Positions 8,645 to 18,066 are shown, counted from the first letter of the stretch. The stretch is 64,000 nucleotides of DNA from Streptomyces sp. CHD11 (GCF_018638295.1 NZ_JABTTS010000030.1:17336-81335); one strand, 5' to 3'. Made by a program: numbers and translations. Notes: generated by a model not told the origin, from the letters alone.

Positions 8645-10237
8645 ATGGCACTTCGATCACGCTCACGCACAGCGACACCGACCAGCGGACCGGGCCGTGG
8701 CCCCTCCTCCGAGAGCCGTGCCCGCCACCGCCGCCCCGCCGGGCCCCGGCCCCGCCACGGGTACCGCTCCCGCGACCACGCGTCTGCGGAGGAACTCCGG
8801 CGCCGGGCGGAGTCACTGTTCGGCGACGGCGACGGCGACGGCGACGGCGGCGGCGACGGCGAGGTCGACGGCGATCGTGGAGCGGGGGACGCGAAGGACG
8901 CGGGAGTCGCCGGTGAAGCCGCGAGGCGCGTGCCGAGCTGGGCAGCGCGCGGGCCGGATGGCGCCGGTCGGACCGACGCGTCGGCGGCCGTGAACGCTGA
9001 GCAGGCCGGGGCCCGCGCGTCCGGGACGCGCGCCACGACGGCGCGAGCGCGCACGGAGGGCGGGCACCGCTCCACCGCGGACCGGGCAGCGGGAGCCACC
9101 GACCGTCAGTACCTCACGGGCCGAACGGCAGGGGGCCGTCGTGTGACGGTGGCGCGTTCGTTCGTGCCGGGTCCCCCGCCGGGCCGCCCACGCGCGGGGG
9201 CGGGCCGGGAGCCACGCGCGGATCACGCGGTGGCGGGCCGTGGGACGTCCGCGGATCATGCGACGCTCGGTCACCGCGCGCCGTCGGCGCGTTCGTCCGT
9301 GCCGGGACCTCCGACCGTTCCTCTGCGCGTGGTGGCGGTGGAGCACGGACCGCGGGAGGACCGCCGGGCGGGCCCGGGGCATTCTGCCCCGGCGCAGGGG
9401 GACCATCCGTCCGCGCGCCGCGGCGGTCGCCCGGTGGACGGGCAGGAGCGGGCCGGGGCCGGGGCCGGGGTCGGCGAGCGGGAGACGGGCGACGGCGTAA
9501 CCGGGCGGGAGCCTCCCCCGGGGCGGCGCCCGGAGCGGGTGGGGTCCGCTCTGCGGGACCGCCTGCCACTGTGGGTGCAGACGCGATGCGGACTGGAGCG
9601 CCGGAGCGTCGTCGCCCTCTCGGTGCTTCTCGTCGTCGCCGTGGGATTCGCCGTGCAGCACTTCTGGACGGGCCGCACCCAGCCGGTACGGGCACCGGAG
9701 GTGGTGCGGGCCGCCGTCCCCCACGGGGCGCGAGCGGACGACGCGGACAGCGTGCCACCGGGTGCACCGGCCGACGCGGCCCGGGCGGGCGGTGAGGCTC
9801 CCGCGATCGTGGTCGACGTCAGCGGCAAGGTACGCGAGCCCGGGGTCCACCGCCTGCCGGCCGGCTCCCGCGTCGACGACGCCCTGCGCGCGGCGGGCGG
9901 GGTGCGGCCCGGTACCAAGATCGGCGCCCTGAACCGCGCCCGCTTTCTCGTCGACGGCGAACAGGTGGTCGTCGGAGGCCCGGCAGTCGCCGGCCAGACG
10001 TCCGGTACCGCCCCCGGTGCGGCCGGCGCGGCAGCCGGCCCCACCGCGCCGGTATCCCTCAACACCGCGACGCTGGAACAGCTCGACGGTCTTCCCGGAG
10101 TCGGCCCCGTGCTGGCGCAGCACATCGTGGACCACCGCACCCGCAACGGCGGCTTCCGTTCCGTGGACGAACTGCGCGAGGTCAACGGCATCGGCGACCG
10201 CCGCTTCGCGGACCTGCGTGACCTCGTACGGCCATGA
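8645..10237 (+). CDS. comEA: ComEA-like helix-hairpin-helix DNA-binding membrane protein
   Basis: About 530 aa. The first 300 residues are low-complexity, rich in Arg, Gly, Asp and Ala, with an (Asp-Gly) run encoded by repeated GACGGC at 8821-8862. A single membrane helix follows at about residues 320-340. An SLBB domain lies at about 385-440 and a C-terminal double helix-hairpin-helix at about 470-530 (LPGVGP and VNGIGD). In Gram-positive bacteria ComEA binds incoming double-stranded DNA at the membrane surface. The start is uncertain: no clear ribosome binding site precedes 8645, and an in-frame GTG exists at 8627. The stop overlaps the comEC start. The long charged N-terminal region is much larger than in Bacillus ComEA. 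Confidence 0.85.
   Translation: MALRSRSRTATPTSGPGRGPSSESRARHRRPAGPRPRHGYRSRDHASAEELRRRAESLFGDGDGDGDGGGDGEVDGDRGAGDAKDAGVAGEAARRVPSWAARGPDGAGRTDASAAVNAEQAGARASGTRATTARARTEGGHRSTADRAAGATDRQYLTGRTAGGRRVTVARSFVPGPPPGRPRAGAGREPRADHAVAGRGTSADHATLGHRAPSARSSVPGPPTVPLRVVAVEHGPREDRRAGPGHSAPAQGDHPSARRGGRPVDGQERAGAGAGVGERETGDGVTGREPPPGRRPERVGSALRDRLPLWVQTRCGLERRSVVALSVLLVVAVGFAVQHFWTGRTQPVRAPEVVRAAVPHGARADDADSVPPGAPADAARAGGEAPAIVVDVSGKVREPGVHRLPAGSRVDDALRAAGGVRPGTKIGALNRARFLVDGEQVVVGGPAVAGQTSGTAPGAAGAAAGPTAPVSLNTATLEQLDGLPGVGPVLAQHIVDHRTRNGGFRSVDELREVNGIGDRRFADLRDLVRP
8821..8862. repeat. GACGGC hexanucleotide repeat inside comEA
   Basis: GACGGC is repeated about six times, with one GGCGGC variant, coding for Asp-Gly repeats in the N-terminal low-complexity region of ComEA. 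The number of units could vary between strains. Confidence 0.75.
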
Positions 10238-12840
10238 GCGGCGGCACCACGGACACGGCCCCTGAAGCCGCCGCCTCCGCCACCGACGTCACGAGCACCA
10301 CCGCCCGTCCGCCCGTCCACGCCGCCTCCGGGAAGCGGCTCGGGGCCGCGCATCCGCGGCAGGAGGGGCCCTTGGACCTGCGACTGGTCCCGCCGGCCCT
10401 GGCCGCCTGGGTCACCGCGGCGCTGATGCTGCACGCGCCGCCCACCTGGGTGGTGGGTGCCGTATGCGGCTCCCTGTCGGCGGCCGGCGTGCTGCTGGTG
10501 GCCCGTGGCCGGCTGACGGCGCGGGGACGCGCCACCGCCCACGCCGCGGCCGCCGCGCTGCTCTGCGCGGCCGCCGCCGCGGGATCGGCGGGACTGCACG
10601 GATCGGATCTGCGCCGTGGACCCGTGCCCGCGCTGGCGGGGGAGTACGCCCGGGTCACCGTTGAGGCCATGGTCACCGCCGACCCCCGGCTCACCCGGCC
10701 CAGGGTCAGCGGGAACCACCTGACCCCGGCGTCCGTGCTGATCGAGGCGGACGTGCGGCGCGTGGAGCGGGCCGGGGGAGGGGCGCAGCGGACCCGGGCG
10801 CCCGTTCTGCTGATCGTCGACACGGGCCCGGCCGGACGGACCACGCCACCCGGCGACGGCCGGGGCTCCCCCTGGCTCGGCCTGCTCCCCTCCACCCGGT
10901 TGCGGGTCGAGGCACGGTTCGCACCGGCCATGACCGGAGGCGACCGGTTCGCGGCGGTCCTGCGTGTCAGGGGGCGCGACGGACCGGAGACCGTGGGCGG
11001 GCCCTCGGCTCCGCAGCGGCTGGCGGGGCGGCTGCGGGCCGGACTGCGGGAGGCCACCGACAAACTGCCGGCCGACGCGCGGGCCCTGCTGCCCGGACTG
11101 GTCGTGGGCGACACCGCGAGGATCACCCCGGAGCTGGACGAGGCCTTCCGGGAGACCGACCTCACCCACACGCTCGCCGTCTCCGGTGCCAACTTCACGA
11201 TCCTCCTCGCCCTCCTGCTCGGTCCGCCCGGCCTGGCGCAGCACACCGAGCGCCGCGGACTCGCGCCCCGGCTCGGCATCTCCCTGCGGACCACGGCCCT
11301 GCTCGGCGCGGTGCTGTCCCTCGCGTTCGTCGTCGTCTGCCGGCCCGACCCGAGCGTGCTGCGGGCCGCCGCCTGCGGATCCGTCGCCCTCCTCGCTCTC
11401 GCCACCGGCCGCCGCCGATCACTTCTCCCCGCCCTCGCGACCGCCGTCCTGCTCCTGGTGCTCTACGACCCGTGGCTGGCCCGCAGTTACGGCTTCCTCC
11501 TCTCCGTGCTGGCCACCGGCGCGCTGCTCACCCTCGCCCCGCGCTGGAGCGCGGGCCTGCGCCGGCACGGGGTGCCGCCCCGCCTCGCGGAGGCGCTGGC
11601 CGCCGCGGGCGCCGCCCAGGCACTCTGCGCACCGGTCGTCGCCGTGCTGGCGGCGCGGGTGAGCCTGGTGGCGGTCCCGTGCAATCTGCTCGCCGAGTTC
11701 GCGCTCGCGCCGGCCACGGTGCTGGGCTTCCTCGCCCTGGCCACGGCGCCGGCCGCGATGCCGGCGGCCCAGGCACTGGCGTGGTGCGCGAGCTGGCCCG
11801 CGGAGTGGATCGCCCAGGTCGCCAGAACCGGGGCCGCGCTGCCCGGCGCGGGCATCGACTGGCCCGGCAGCTGGGCCGGAGCGGCAGGACTCGGCGCGGT
11901 CACCGTGGTGGCGCTCCTGCTGGGACGCAGGCTCCTGGCACACCCCTGGTGGTGCGCTGCCTGCGCGCTCCTGCTGGTCCTGGTGATGACGCAGCCGAGA
12001 CCCCTGACCCGGGCGATCACAGGCTGGCCGCCGCCGGACTGGCGCATGGTGATGTGCGACGTGGGGCAGGGTGACGCGATGGTGCTGGCGGCGGGGGAGG
12101 GCTCCGGCGTGGTCGTCGACACCGGACCCGACCCGGCCCTCGTGGACCACTGTCTGCGCACCCTGGGCGTCACCAGCGTCCCGCTCGTCGTACTGACCCA
12201 CTTCCACGCCGACCACGTGGCGGGCCTGCCCGGTGTCCTGCGCGGACGCGCGGTGGGCGCCATCGGGACGACGGCCTTCGAGCAGCCCGCGGACCAGGCC
12301 GCGTCCGTGCGGAGGCTCGCGGCCGCCCGGCACATCCCGGTGACCCACGCCGCCGCCGGTGAGGAACGGCGCACGGGCGACCTGTCCTGGGAGGTGGTGT
12401 GGCCGCCGCCCGGCACCCACCCGGCGGCGGACGGACCGAACGACGCCAGCGTGGCCATGCTGGTCCGCACGGCGGGGCTGCGGCTGCTGCTGCTCGGGGA
12501 CCTGGAACCCCCGTCCCAGCGGGCCCTGGCGAGATCACCGGCGGCCGCGGAACTGACCGCCGTGGACGTTCTCAAGGTCGCCCATCACGGCTCGGCCCAC
12601 CAGGACCCGGACCTGCTGCGCCGGGCGGCCCCGCGACTGGCACTGATCAGCACGGGCGAGGGCAACACGTACGGACATCCCGCACCGGGCACGGTCGCCG
12701 CGCTCCGCGCCGGGGGAGCGACGGTGCTGCGCACGGACCGGGACGGCGCGCTGGCGGTACTCGGCGGCGAGAACGGCGGGAGCGGCGAGAGCGGAGACGG
12801 AGAAGCGGGAAGGAATGAACTGCGTGTGGTGCGCCACTGA
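10234..12840 (+). CDS. comEC: ComEC/Rec2 DNA-uptake channel protein
   Basis: 868 aa, starting at an ATG that overlaps the comEA stop (ATGA), so the two are translationally coupled. N-terminal membrane helices and a soluble loop (residues 30-270) precede the polytopic competence domain (about 280-590). The C-terminal metallo-beta-lactamase-like domain carries HFHADH at about residues 656-661 and later metal ligands in HHGS. In competent bacteria ComEC forms the inner-membrane channel for single-stranded DNA and its C-terminal domain may degrade one strand. Most Streptomyces carry this pair although natural transformation is not established for them. Confidence 0.92.
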   Translation: MSGGTTDTAPEAAASATDVTSTTARPPVHAASGKRLGAAHPRQEGPLDLRLVPPALAAWVTAALMLHAPPTWVVGAVCGSLSAAGVLLVARGRLTARGRATAHAAAAALLCAAAAAGSAGLHGSDLRRGPVPALAGEYARVTVEAMVTADPRLTRPRVSGNHLTPASVLIEADVRRVERAGGGAQRTRAPVLLIVDTGPAGRTTPPGDGRGSPWLGLLPSTRLRVEARFAPAMTGGDRFAAVLRVRGRDGPETVGGPSAPQRLAGRLRAGLREATDKLPADARALLPGLVVGDTARITPELDEAFRETDLTHTLAVSGANFTILLALLLGPPGLAQHTERRGLAPRLGISLRTTALLGAVLSLAFVVVCRPDPSVLRAAACGSVALLALATGRRRSLLPALATAVLLLVLYDPWLARSYGFLLSVLATGALLTLAPRWSAGLRRHGVPPRLAEALAAAGAAQALCAPVVAVLAARVSLVAVPCNLLAEFALAPATVLGFLALATAPAAMPAAQALAWCASWPAEWIAQVARTGAALPGAGIDWPGSWAGAAGLGAVTVVALLLGRRLLAHPWWCAACALLLVLVMTQPRPLTRAITGWPPPDWRMVMCDVGQGDAMVLAAGEGSGVVVDTGPDPALVDHCLRTLGVTSVPLVVLTHFHADHVAGLPGVLRGRAVGAIGTTAFEQPADQAASVRRLAAARHIPVTHAAAGEERRTGDLSWEVVWPPPGTHPAADGPNDASVAMLVRTAGLRLLLLGDLEPPSQRALARSPAAAELTAVDVLKVAHHGSAHQDPDLLRRAAPRLALISTGEGNTYGHPAPGTVAALRAGGATVLRTDRDGALAVLGGENGGSGESGDGEAGRNELRVVRH

Positions 12841-12944
12841 CCGCGCCCGGAGTGACGAACGATCGGAATTGCCGTCCCGTGATCGTGTGGAGGCGGGATG
12901 TGGTTCCCGCCGCGCATGGCACGCCCGCCCGCCAGACTGAGGAC

Positions 12945-13784
12945 ATGGACGCAACACGGATCGACGACTACCTGCATCGCCTGGGTGCCGCACCGCCCGA
13001 CCGGCCCACCGTGGACGCACTGCGCGAACTGCACCTGCGGCACCTGCGGACCGTGCCGTTCGAGAACCTGTCCATCCATCTCGGCGAGGAGATCGTGCTG
13101 GACGGGAAACGGCTGCTGGACAAGGTGGTGCAGGCACGGCGGGGCGGGTTCTGCTACGAACTCAACGGCGCCTTCGGCGTGCTGCTCACCGCCCTCGGCT
13201 ACGACGTCACCCTGCTCGCCGCGCGGGTGTACGACGACGAGGGTCGGCCGGGCATCCCTTACGACCATCTCGCCCTGCGGGTACGGACGGTGGACGGCGG
13301 CGACTGGCTGGCAGACGTCGGCTTCGGGTCGCACTTCCACCTCCCCCTCGCCCTCGGGGAGCGGGGCGAGCAGAAGGACCCCGGGGGCACGTTCCGGATC
13401 GTCGAGGCGGGGGCCGACGCGGCCGGGGTGCGCGGCGGGCACGGTACGGCGGACGCGGCGGACCTGGACGTGATCCGGGACGGCCGGCCGGTGTACCGCC
13501 TGGAGGTGCGGCCCAGGGCGCTCGGTGACTTCACGGCCGGGGCCTGGTGGCACAGCAGTTCGCCGGCGTCCCGCTTCACCCGCTCGCTCGTCTGCTCGCG
13601 GATCACCGGGGACGGTGGCCGGATCACACTCGGCGGCCGCCGGTTCACCGTCACCGCTCCGGACGGGACCCGGCGGGAACGGGAGACGGAGACGGACGAG
13701 GAAGTTCTCGCGCTCTACCGGGACCGGTTCGGGATCGTGCTGGACACGGTGCCGACGGTGCGGGACGCCGGGCGGGGCGCCTGA
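12945..13784 (+). CDS. nat: Arylamine N-acetyltransferase
   Basis: 279 aa from the ATG at 12945; an in-frame ATG at 12852 would add an atypical 31-residue extension. The family transfers acetyl groups from acetyl-CoA to arylamines and hydrazines through a Cys-His-Asp triad. All three residues are present: Cys70 in GGFCYELNG, His108 in YDHLAL and Asp124 in LADVGFG. The length is normal. It follows comEC by 104 bases with no clear link to DNA uptake. Natural substrate unknown; some relatives act as amide synthases in natural-product pathways, but no such cluster is present here. Confidence 0.9.
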   Translation: MDATRIDDYLHRLGAAPPDRPTVDALRELHLRHLRTVPFENLSIHLGEEIVLDGKRLLDKVVQARRGGFCYELNGAFGVLLTALGYDVTLLAARVYDDEGRPGIPYDHLALRVRTVDGGDWLADVGFGSHFHLPLALGERGEQKDPGGTFRIVEAGADAAGVRGGHGTADAADLDVIRDGRPVYRLEVRPRALGDFTAGAWWHSSSPASRFTRSLVCSRITGDGGRITLGGRRFTVTAPDGTRRERETETDEEVLALYRDRFGIVLDTVPTVRDAGRGA

Positions 13785-13800
13785 CCTCCGGTGCCGGACA

Positions 13801-14055
13801 ATGGTCCGTGTGAGTGATGTGCGACATGTGCTGGTGCTGCCCGACCGTGACAGCGCGGAGGAGGTGGCCGAGGCACTCGGGGAACGGTTCGGGGTGCACG
13901 AGGAGCCGCGGCTGGTGCGGGACGCGCTCGCCGGTGAGGACGACGCGGAGGACGCGCAGTGGCTCGTCCTCCTGCGCGACGAGGGGGAGCGGCTGGACCC
14001 CGGTGAGCTGAACGCGTTCGTGGCCCGGTGGGAGGGCTGGCGGGAGGAGCCCTAG
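13801..14055 (+). CDS. Small acidic conserved hypothetical protein
   Basis: 84 aa, or 81 from the GTG at 13810. Acidic (many Asp and Glu), no membrane helix, no signal peptide and no motif I recognise. The sequence looks like a compact alpha/beta protein beginning with a strand (RHVLVLPD). It lies between the acetyltransferase and holA on the same strand. The start codon is ambiguous because neither candidate has a strong ribosome binding site. Confidence 0.6.
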   Translation: MVRVSDVRHVLVLPDRDSAEEVAEALGERFGVHEEPRLVRDALAGEDDAEDAQWLVLLRDEGERLDPGELNAFVARWEGWREEP

Positions 14056-14110
14056 CCGGGACCGCCGGGGCGGGGCGGCGTTGTCGGTGGTGCGTGGGAT
14101 GCTTGCCGCA

Positions 14111-15100
14111 ATGGCCAGGAAGACCGCATCCGACGACCTCCTCGCCCCGGTGACGCTCGCCGTGGGCCAGGAGGACCTGCTGCTCGATCGTGCCGTGCGG
14201 GAGGTGGTGGCCGCCGCGAGGGCCGCCGACGCCGACACGGACGTCCGCGACCTGACACCGGACCAGGTCCAGCCCGGCACCCTCGCCGAGCTGACCAGCC
14301 CGTCGCTCTTCGCCGAGCGCAAGGTCGTGGTGGTACGCAACGCGCAGGATCTGTCCGCCGACACCGTCAAGGACGTGAAGGCGTACCTCGGGTCGCCCGC
14401 CGAGGAGATCACCCTCGTCCTGCTGCACGCGGGCGGTGCCAAGGGCAAGGGTCTGCTCGACGCGGCGCGCAAGACGGGGGCGCGCGAGGTGGCGTGCCCG
14501 AAGATGACCAGGCCGGCCGACCGGCTGGGCTTCACCCGGGGCGAGTTCCGGGCCGCCGGCAGATCGGCCACCCCGGAGGCGTGCCAGGCGCTGGTCGACG
14601 CCATCGGCAGCGATCTGCGCGAGCTGGCCTCGGCGGTGTCCCAGCTGATCTCGGACGTCGAGGGCACCATCGACGAGGCGGTCGTCGGCCGGTACTACAC
14701 CGGGCGGGCAGAGGCGTCGAGCTTCACGGTCGCCGACCGGGCGGTCGAGGGACGTACGGCGGAAGCCCTGGAGGCCCTGCGCTGGTCGCTGTCGACCGGG
14801 GTCGCCCCGGTACTGATCACCAGCGCGCTGGCCCAGGGAGTACGGGCGATCGGCAAGCTGTCGTCGGCGCGCGGCGGCAGACCCGCCGACCTCGCCCGCG
14901 AGCTGGGCATGCCGCCCTGGAAGATCGACCGGGTGCGCCAGCAGATGCGCGGCTGGACTCCGGACGGCGTGGCCGTGGCGCTGATCGCGGTCGCCGAGGC
15001 GGACGCGGGCGTCAAGGGCGGCGGGGACGACCCGGAGTACGTCCTGGAGAAGGCGGTCGTCACCATCGCGCGGGCGGCTCGCTCGAGGGGACGGGCGTAG
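14111..15100 (+). CDS. holA: DNA polymerase III delta subunit
   Basis: 329 aa from the ATG at 14111 (MARKTASDD), chosen over an upstream in-frame GTG at 14081 because it gives the usual N-terminus. HolA is the clamp-loader subunit that opens the beta sliding clamp. The order of degenerate AAA+ domain, lid and C-terminal collar helices is typical, with the conserved segment LFAERKVVVV at about residue 68 and a helical C-terminal third. Like other delta subunits it lacks a Walker A motif. Position after comEA-comEC is standard in bacteria. Confidence 0.95.
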   Translation: MARKTASDDLLAPVTLAVGQEDLLLDRAVREVVAAARAADADTDVRDLTPDQVQPGTLAELTSPSLFAERKVVVVRNAQDLSADTVKDVKAYLGSPAEEITLVLLHAGGAKGKGLLDAARKTGAREVACPKMTRPADRLGFTRGEFRAAGRSATPEACQALVDAIGSDLRELASAVSQLISDVEGTIDEAVVGRYYTGRAEASSFTVADRAVEGRTAEALEALRWSLSTGVAPVLITSALAQGVRAIGKLSSARGGRPADLARELGMPPWKIDRVRQQMRGWTPDGVAVALIAVAEADAGVKGGGDDPEYVLEKAVVTIARAARSRGRA

Positions 15101-15143
15101 GCCGCGCCGGCCGGGCTGATCGAGTCGCCCTCTCGGCCCCCCC

Positions 15144-15188
15144 GCGTGTCCTGGCTCCGCGCGTCCTGGTCCCGCGCGTCCTGGTCCC
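15144..15188. repeat. 15-bp tandem repeat, three copies
   Basis: Three head-to-tail units: GCGTGTCCTGGCTCC, then GCGCGTCCTGGTCCC twice. They lie in the 327-base non-coding gap between holA and rpsT, which otherwise holds only hairpins. Confidence 0.7.
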
Positions 15189-15251
15189 GTCCGCCGTGTG
15201 GTCCCGTGCGGCGTCGTGGAGCCATCCGGCGCGGAGCTCTGGCACCGGACG

Positions 15252-15304
15252 TCCGAAGGCCCCGTCCGTCACCCTGGGGAAGGGCGAGGGGCGGGGCCTT
15301 CGGA
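15252..15304. terminator. Inverted repeat between convergent holA and rpsT
   Basis: TCCGAAGGCCCCG (15252-15264) and CGGGGCCTTCGGA (15292-15304) are perfect 13-bp complements around a 27-nt loop. The position between convergent genes suggests a bidirectional terminator. Confidence 0.6.
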
Positions 15305-15427
15305 TGAAGCTGCTGAGCCCGTACCCGCGTGGCGAACGCAGGCCGCGTACGAGCTCGGGGTGCCGGCCGGGGGCGGATGAGAGAGGGCCCGCCCGGGGTC
15401 CCGCCGGCGGTCAGATCAAAGGGTTGT

Positions 15428-15694
15428 TCAGCCCTTGACGGCCGCGACCTTCGTAGCCAGCGCCGACTTCTTGTTGGCGGCCTGGTTCTTGTGGATGACG
15501 CCCTTGGAGACGGCCTTGTCGAGCTGACGCGCGGCGACGCGCTGGTACTCGGTGGCCTTCTCGGTGTCACCCGCGGCAGCGGCCTCACGGGCCTTGCGGA
15601 TCGCGGTCTTCAGAGAGGACTTGACGGCCTTGTTGCGCAGCCGCGCCTTCTCGTTGGTCTTGTTCCGCTTGATCTGGGACTTGATGTTCGCCAC
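15428..15694 (-). CDS. rpsT: 30S ribosomal protein S20
   Basis: 88 aa from the GTG at 15694, giving the canonical start (M)ANIKSQIKRNKTNE. S20 is a basic, helical primary binding protein of 16S rRNA in the small subunit. Length and Lys/Arg-rich composition are typical. GAGG lies about 10 bases upstream of the start. The gene is divergent from lepA and convergent with holA, as in other actinobacteria. Confidence 0.97.
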   Translation of the reverse strand: MANIKSQIKRNKTNEKARLRNKAVKSSLKTAIRKAREAAAAGDTEKATEYQRVAARQLDKAVSKGVIHKNQAANKKSALATKVAAVKG

Positions 15695-15802
15695 GAATGA
15701 GCCTCTACAGGTTCTGGCACGGGGCCGCACGGGAGCCGCACGGTCCGGTACCGGGTGATTTTCCAGAAGGCGTGCCTCGCACCGAGAGGGCATGAGACAC
15801 AG

Positions 15803-15839
15803 CCCCCCACACTACCAGCGGCCCGTACGGCGGCCCAAA
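15803..15839 (-). promoter_or_regulatory. Candidate rpsT promoter
   Basis: On the minus strand TTGGGC and TAGTGT are separated by about 19 bases upstream of rpsT, an acceptable but not strong primary-sigma-factor match. The resulting 5' UTR would be about 100 nt. Confidence 0.35.
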
Positions 15840-15949
15840 CCCGTCTCCGCTCCGTACCCGTGGGACGATGGAAGCTACGTATCGATCCGACCCGAGACCG
15901 CAGACGGACAAGCACACGTATGCGGACGCCTCAAGAATCAGGACCCTGC

Positions 15950-17818
15950 GTGCCCGCGATCCCCAGCCATGTGCCCGAGCCGAGCCGTACCGACCCGGCG
16001 CTGATCCGCAATTTCTGCATCATCGCCCATATCGACCACGGCAAGTCCACCCTCGCCGACCGGATGCTCCAGCTGACGGGTGTGGTCGAGCAGCGGCAGA
16101 TGCGCGCTCAGTACCTCGACCGCATGGACATCGAGCGTGAGCGCGGCATCACGATCAAGTCCCAGGCGGTGCGGCTGCCGTGGGCCCCGACCCACGACAA
16201 GAACGACACGCACATCCTCAACATGATCGACACCCCCGGGCACGTCGACTTCACCTACGAGGTGTCCCGGTCCCTCGCCGCCTGCGAGGGAACCGTCCTC
16301 CTCGTCGACGCCGCCCAGGGCATCGAGGCGCAGACCCTCGCCAACCTCTACCTGGCGATGGAGAACGACCTCACGATCATCCCGGTGCTCAACAAGATCG
16401 ACCTGCCGGCCGCGCAGCCGGAGAAGTTCGCCGAGGAACTGGCGAACCTGGTCGGCTGCGACCCCGACGACGTGCTCAAGGTGTCCGCGAAGACCGGTCT
16501 GGGCGTCGAGGCGCTGCTGGACCGGGTGGTCGCCGAGGTCCCCGCACCGGTCGGCGTCAAGGACGCCCCCGCCCGCGCCATGATCTTCGACTCGGTCTAC
16601 GACTCCTACCGCGGGGTCGTGACGTACGTCCGTGTCATCGACGGTCAGCTCAACAGGCGTGAGCGCATCCGGATGATGTCCACCAACGCCACCCACGAGC
16701 TGCTGGAGATCGGCACCAACTCCCCGGAGATGCTGTCCGCCGACGGTCTGGGTGTCGGCGAGGTGGGTTACCTCATCACCGGAGTGAAGGACGTCCGCCA
16801 GTCCAAGGTCGGTGACACCGTCACCAGCATGCACAAGGGCGCCGAGGAGGCGCTCGGCGGTTACAAGGACCCCAGGCCGATGGTCTTCTCCGGTCTGTAT
16901 CCGCTGGACGGCTCGGACTACCCCCTGCTGCGTGACGCGCTGGACAAGCTCCTGCTCAACGACGCCGCCCTGGTCTACGAGCCGGAGACCTCCGCGGCCC
17001 TCGGTTTCGGCTTCCGCGTCGGCTTCCTGGGCCTGCTGCACCTCGACGTGATCCGCGAGCGGTTGGAGCGCGAGTTCGGCCTCGACCTCATCGCCACCGC
17101 GCCCAACGTGGTCTACCGGGTGATCATGGAGGACGGCGTCGAGCACACCGTCACCAACCCGAGCGAGTTCCCCGAGGGCAAGATCGACGAGGTGTACGAG
17201 CCGGTCGTGCGCGCCACGATCCTCGCGCCGACCGAGTTCATCGGCGCGATCATGGAGCTGTGCCAGACCCGGCGCGGCACCCTGCTCGGCATGGACTACC
17301 TCTCCGAGGACCGGGTGGAGATCCGCTACACCCTCCCCCTCGCCGAGATCGTCTTCGACTTCTTCGACCAGCTGAAGTCCAAGACCCGCGGCTATGCCTC
17401 CCTCGACTACGAGCCCACCGGCGAGCAGACCTCGAGCCTGGTCAAGGTGGACATCCTGCTGCACGGCGACAAGGTGGACGCGTTCTCCGCGATCACCCAC
17501 AGGGACGCGGCGTACGCGTACGGGGTGCGGCTCGTCGCCAAGCTGCGCGAGCTCATCCCGCGCCAGGCGTTCGAGGTGCCCATCCAGGCCGCCATCGGCT
17601 CCCGGGTCATCGCCCGCGAGACCATCCGCGCCATCCGCAAGGACGTCCTCGCCAAGTGCTACGGCGGTGACATCTCCCGTAAGCGCAAGCTGCTGGAGAA
17701 GCAGAAGGAGGGCAAGAAGCGGATGAAGATGGTGGGCTCCGTGGAAGTGCCCCAGGAGGCCTTCATCGCCGTCCTCTCCAGTGACGAGAACGCGGGCTCG
17801 GGCAAGGGTAAGAAGTAA
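15950..17818 (+). CDS. lepA: Elongation factor 4, ribosomal back-translocase GTPase
   Basis: 622 aa from the GTG at 15950; an in-frame ATG at 15920 would add ten residues. LepA is a translational GTPase that binds the ribosome. The G1 motif is AHIDHGKST near residue 25, G3 is DTPGH and G4 is NKID; the C-terminal domain specific to LepA follows, ending in a Lys-rich tail. AGGA lies upstream of the chosen GTG. The length equals that usual for streptomycete LepA. A strong hairpin terminator follows. Confidence 0.96.
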   Translation: MPAIPSHVPEPSRTDPALIRNFCIIAHIDHGKSTLADRMLQLTGVVEQRQMRAQYLDRMDIERERGITIKSQAVRLPWAPTHDKNDTHILNMIDTPGHVDFTYEVSRSLAACEGTVLLVDAAQGIEAQTLANLYLAMENDLTIIPVLNKIDLPAAQPEKFAEELANLVGCDPDDVLKVSAKTGLGVEALLDRVVAEVPAPVGVKDAPARAMIFDSVYDSYRGVVTYVRVIDGQLNRRERIRMMSTNATHELLEIGTNSPEMLSADGLGVGEVGYLITGVKDVRQSKVGDTVTSMHKGAEEALGGYKDPRPMVFSGLYPLDGSDYPLLRDALDKLLLNDAALVYEPETSAALGFGFRVGFLGLLHLDVIRERLEREFGLDLIATAPNVVYRVIMEDGVEHTVTNPSEFPEGKIDEVYEPVVRATILAPTEFIGAIMELCQTRRGTLLGMDYLSEDRVEIRYTLPLAEIVFDFFDQLKSKTRGYASLDYEPTGEQTSSLVKVDILLHGDKVDAFSAITHRDAAYAYGVRLVAKLRELIPRQAFEVPIQAAIGSRVIARETIRAIRKDVLAKCYGGDISRKRKLLEKQKEGKKRMKMVGSVEVPQEAFIAVLSSDENAGSGKGKK

Positions 17819-17860
17819 CCCCGGGTAACCGCGGGTCACTCCGCGAACCGGGTGGAAAGC

Positions 17861-17890
17861 GGGCCCGTCGCACGTCGGTGCGGCGGGCCC
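17861..17890 (+). terminator. lepA terminator hairpin
   Basis: GGGCCCGTCGCAC (17861-17873) pairs with GTGCGGCGGGCCC (17878-17890), 13 bp with one G-U and a GTCG tetraloop. It lies 43 bases after the lepA stop. Confidence 0.8.
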
Positions 17891-17985
17891 CGCGCGTCCG
17901 CCGGGTAGCTCTCTGTACGAAGTAACAGGCCGTGGCCCCTTACGCCGAGGCCGGTCGGCCTTTACTCTGTCCGTGCTCGATAGTT

Positions 17986-17995
17986 ACTCGCGAGT
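17986..17995. promoter_or_regulatory. Palindrome upstream of the acyl-CoA ligase gene, candidate operator
   Basis: ACTCGCGAGT is a perfect 10-bp palindrome inside GTTACTCGCGAGTTAAAC (17983-18000), about 70 bases before the GTG start. The setting is AT-richer than its surroundings. It may be an operator of a TetR- or GntR-type lipid regulator. I cannot name the regulator. Confidence 0.4.
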
Positions 17996-18066
17996 TAAAC
18001 AACGACGCGAGGAAACCCTTAGCCGCACTGAGCCGGCCGCACCGTCGCGGGCCCCCGGAGGACGTC

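Noticed and set aside
8821..8862. Short tandem repeat as a CRISPR array
   Set aside because: Six-base units without spacers inside a coding frame; no cas genes in the window.
15938..17839. Minus-strand frame opposite lepA
   Set aside because: Shadow of lepA. Composition is Val/Asp/Leu/Gly-rich as expected for antisense reading.
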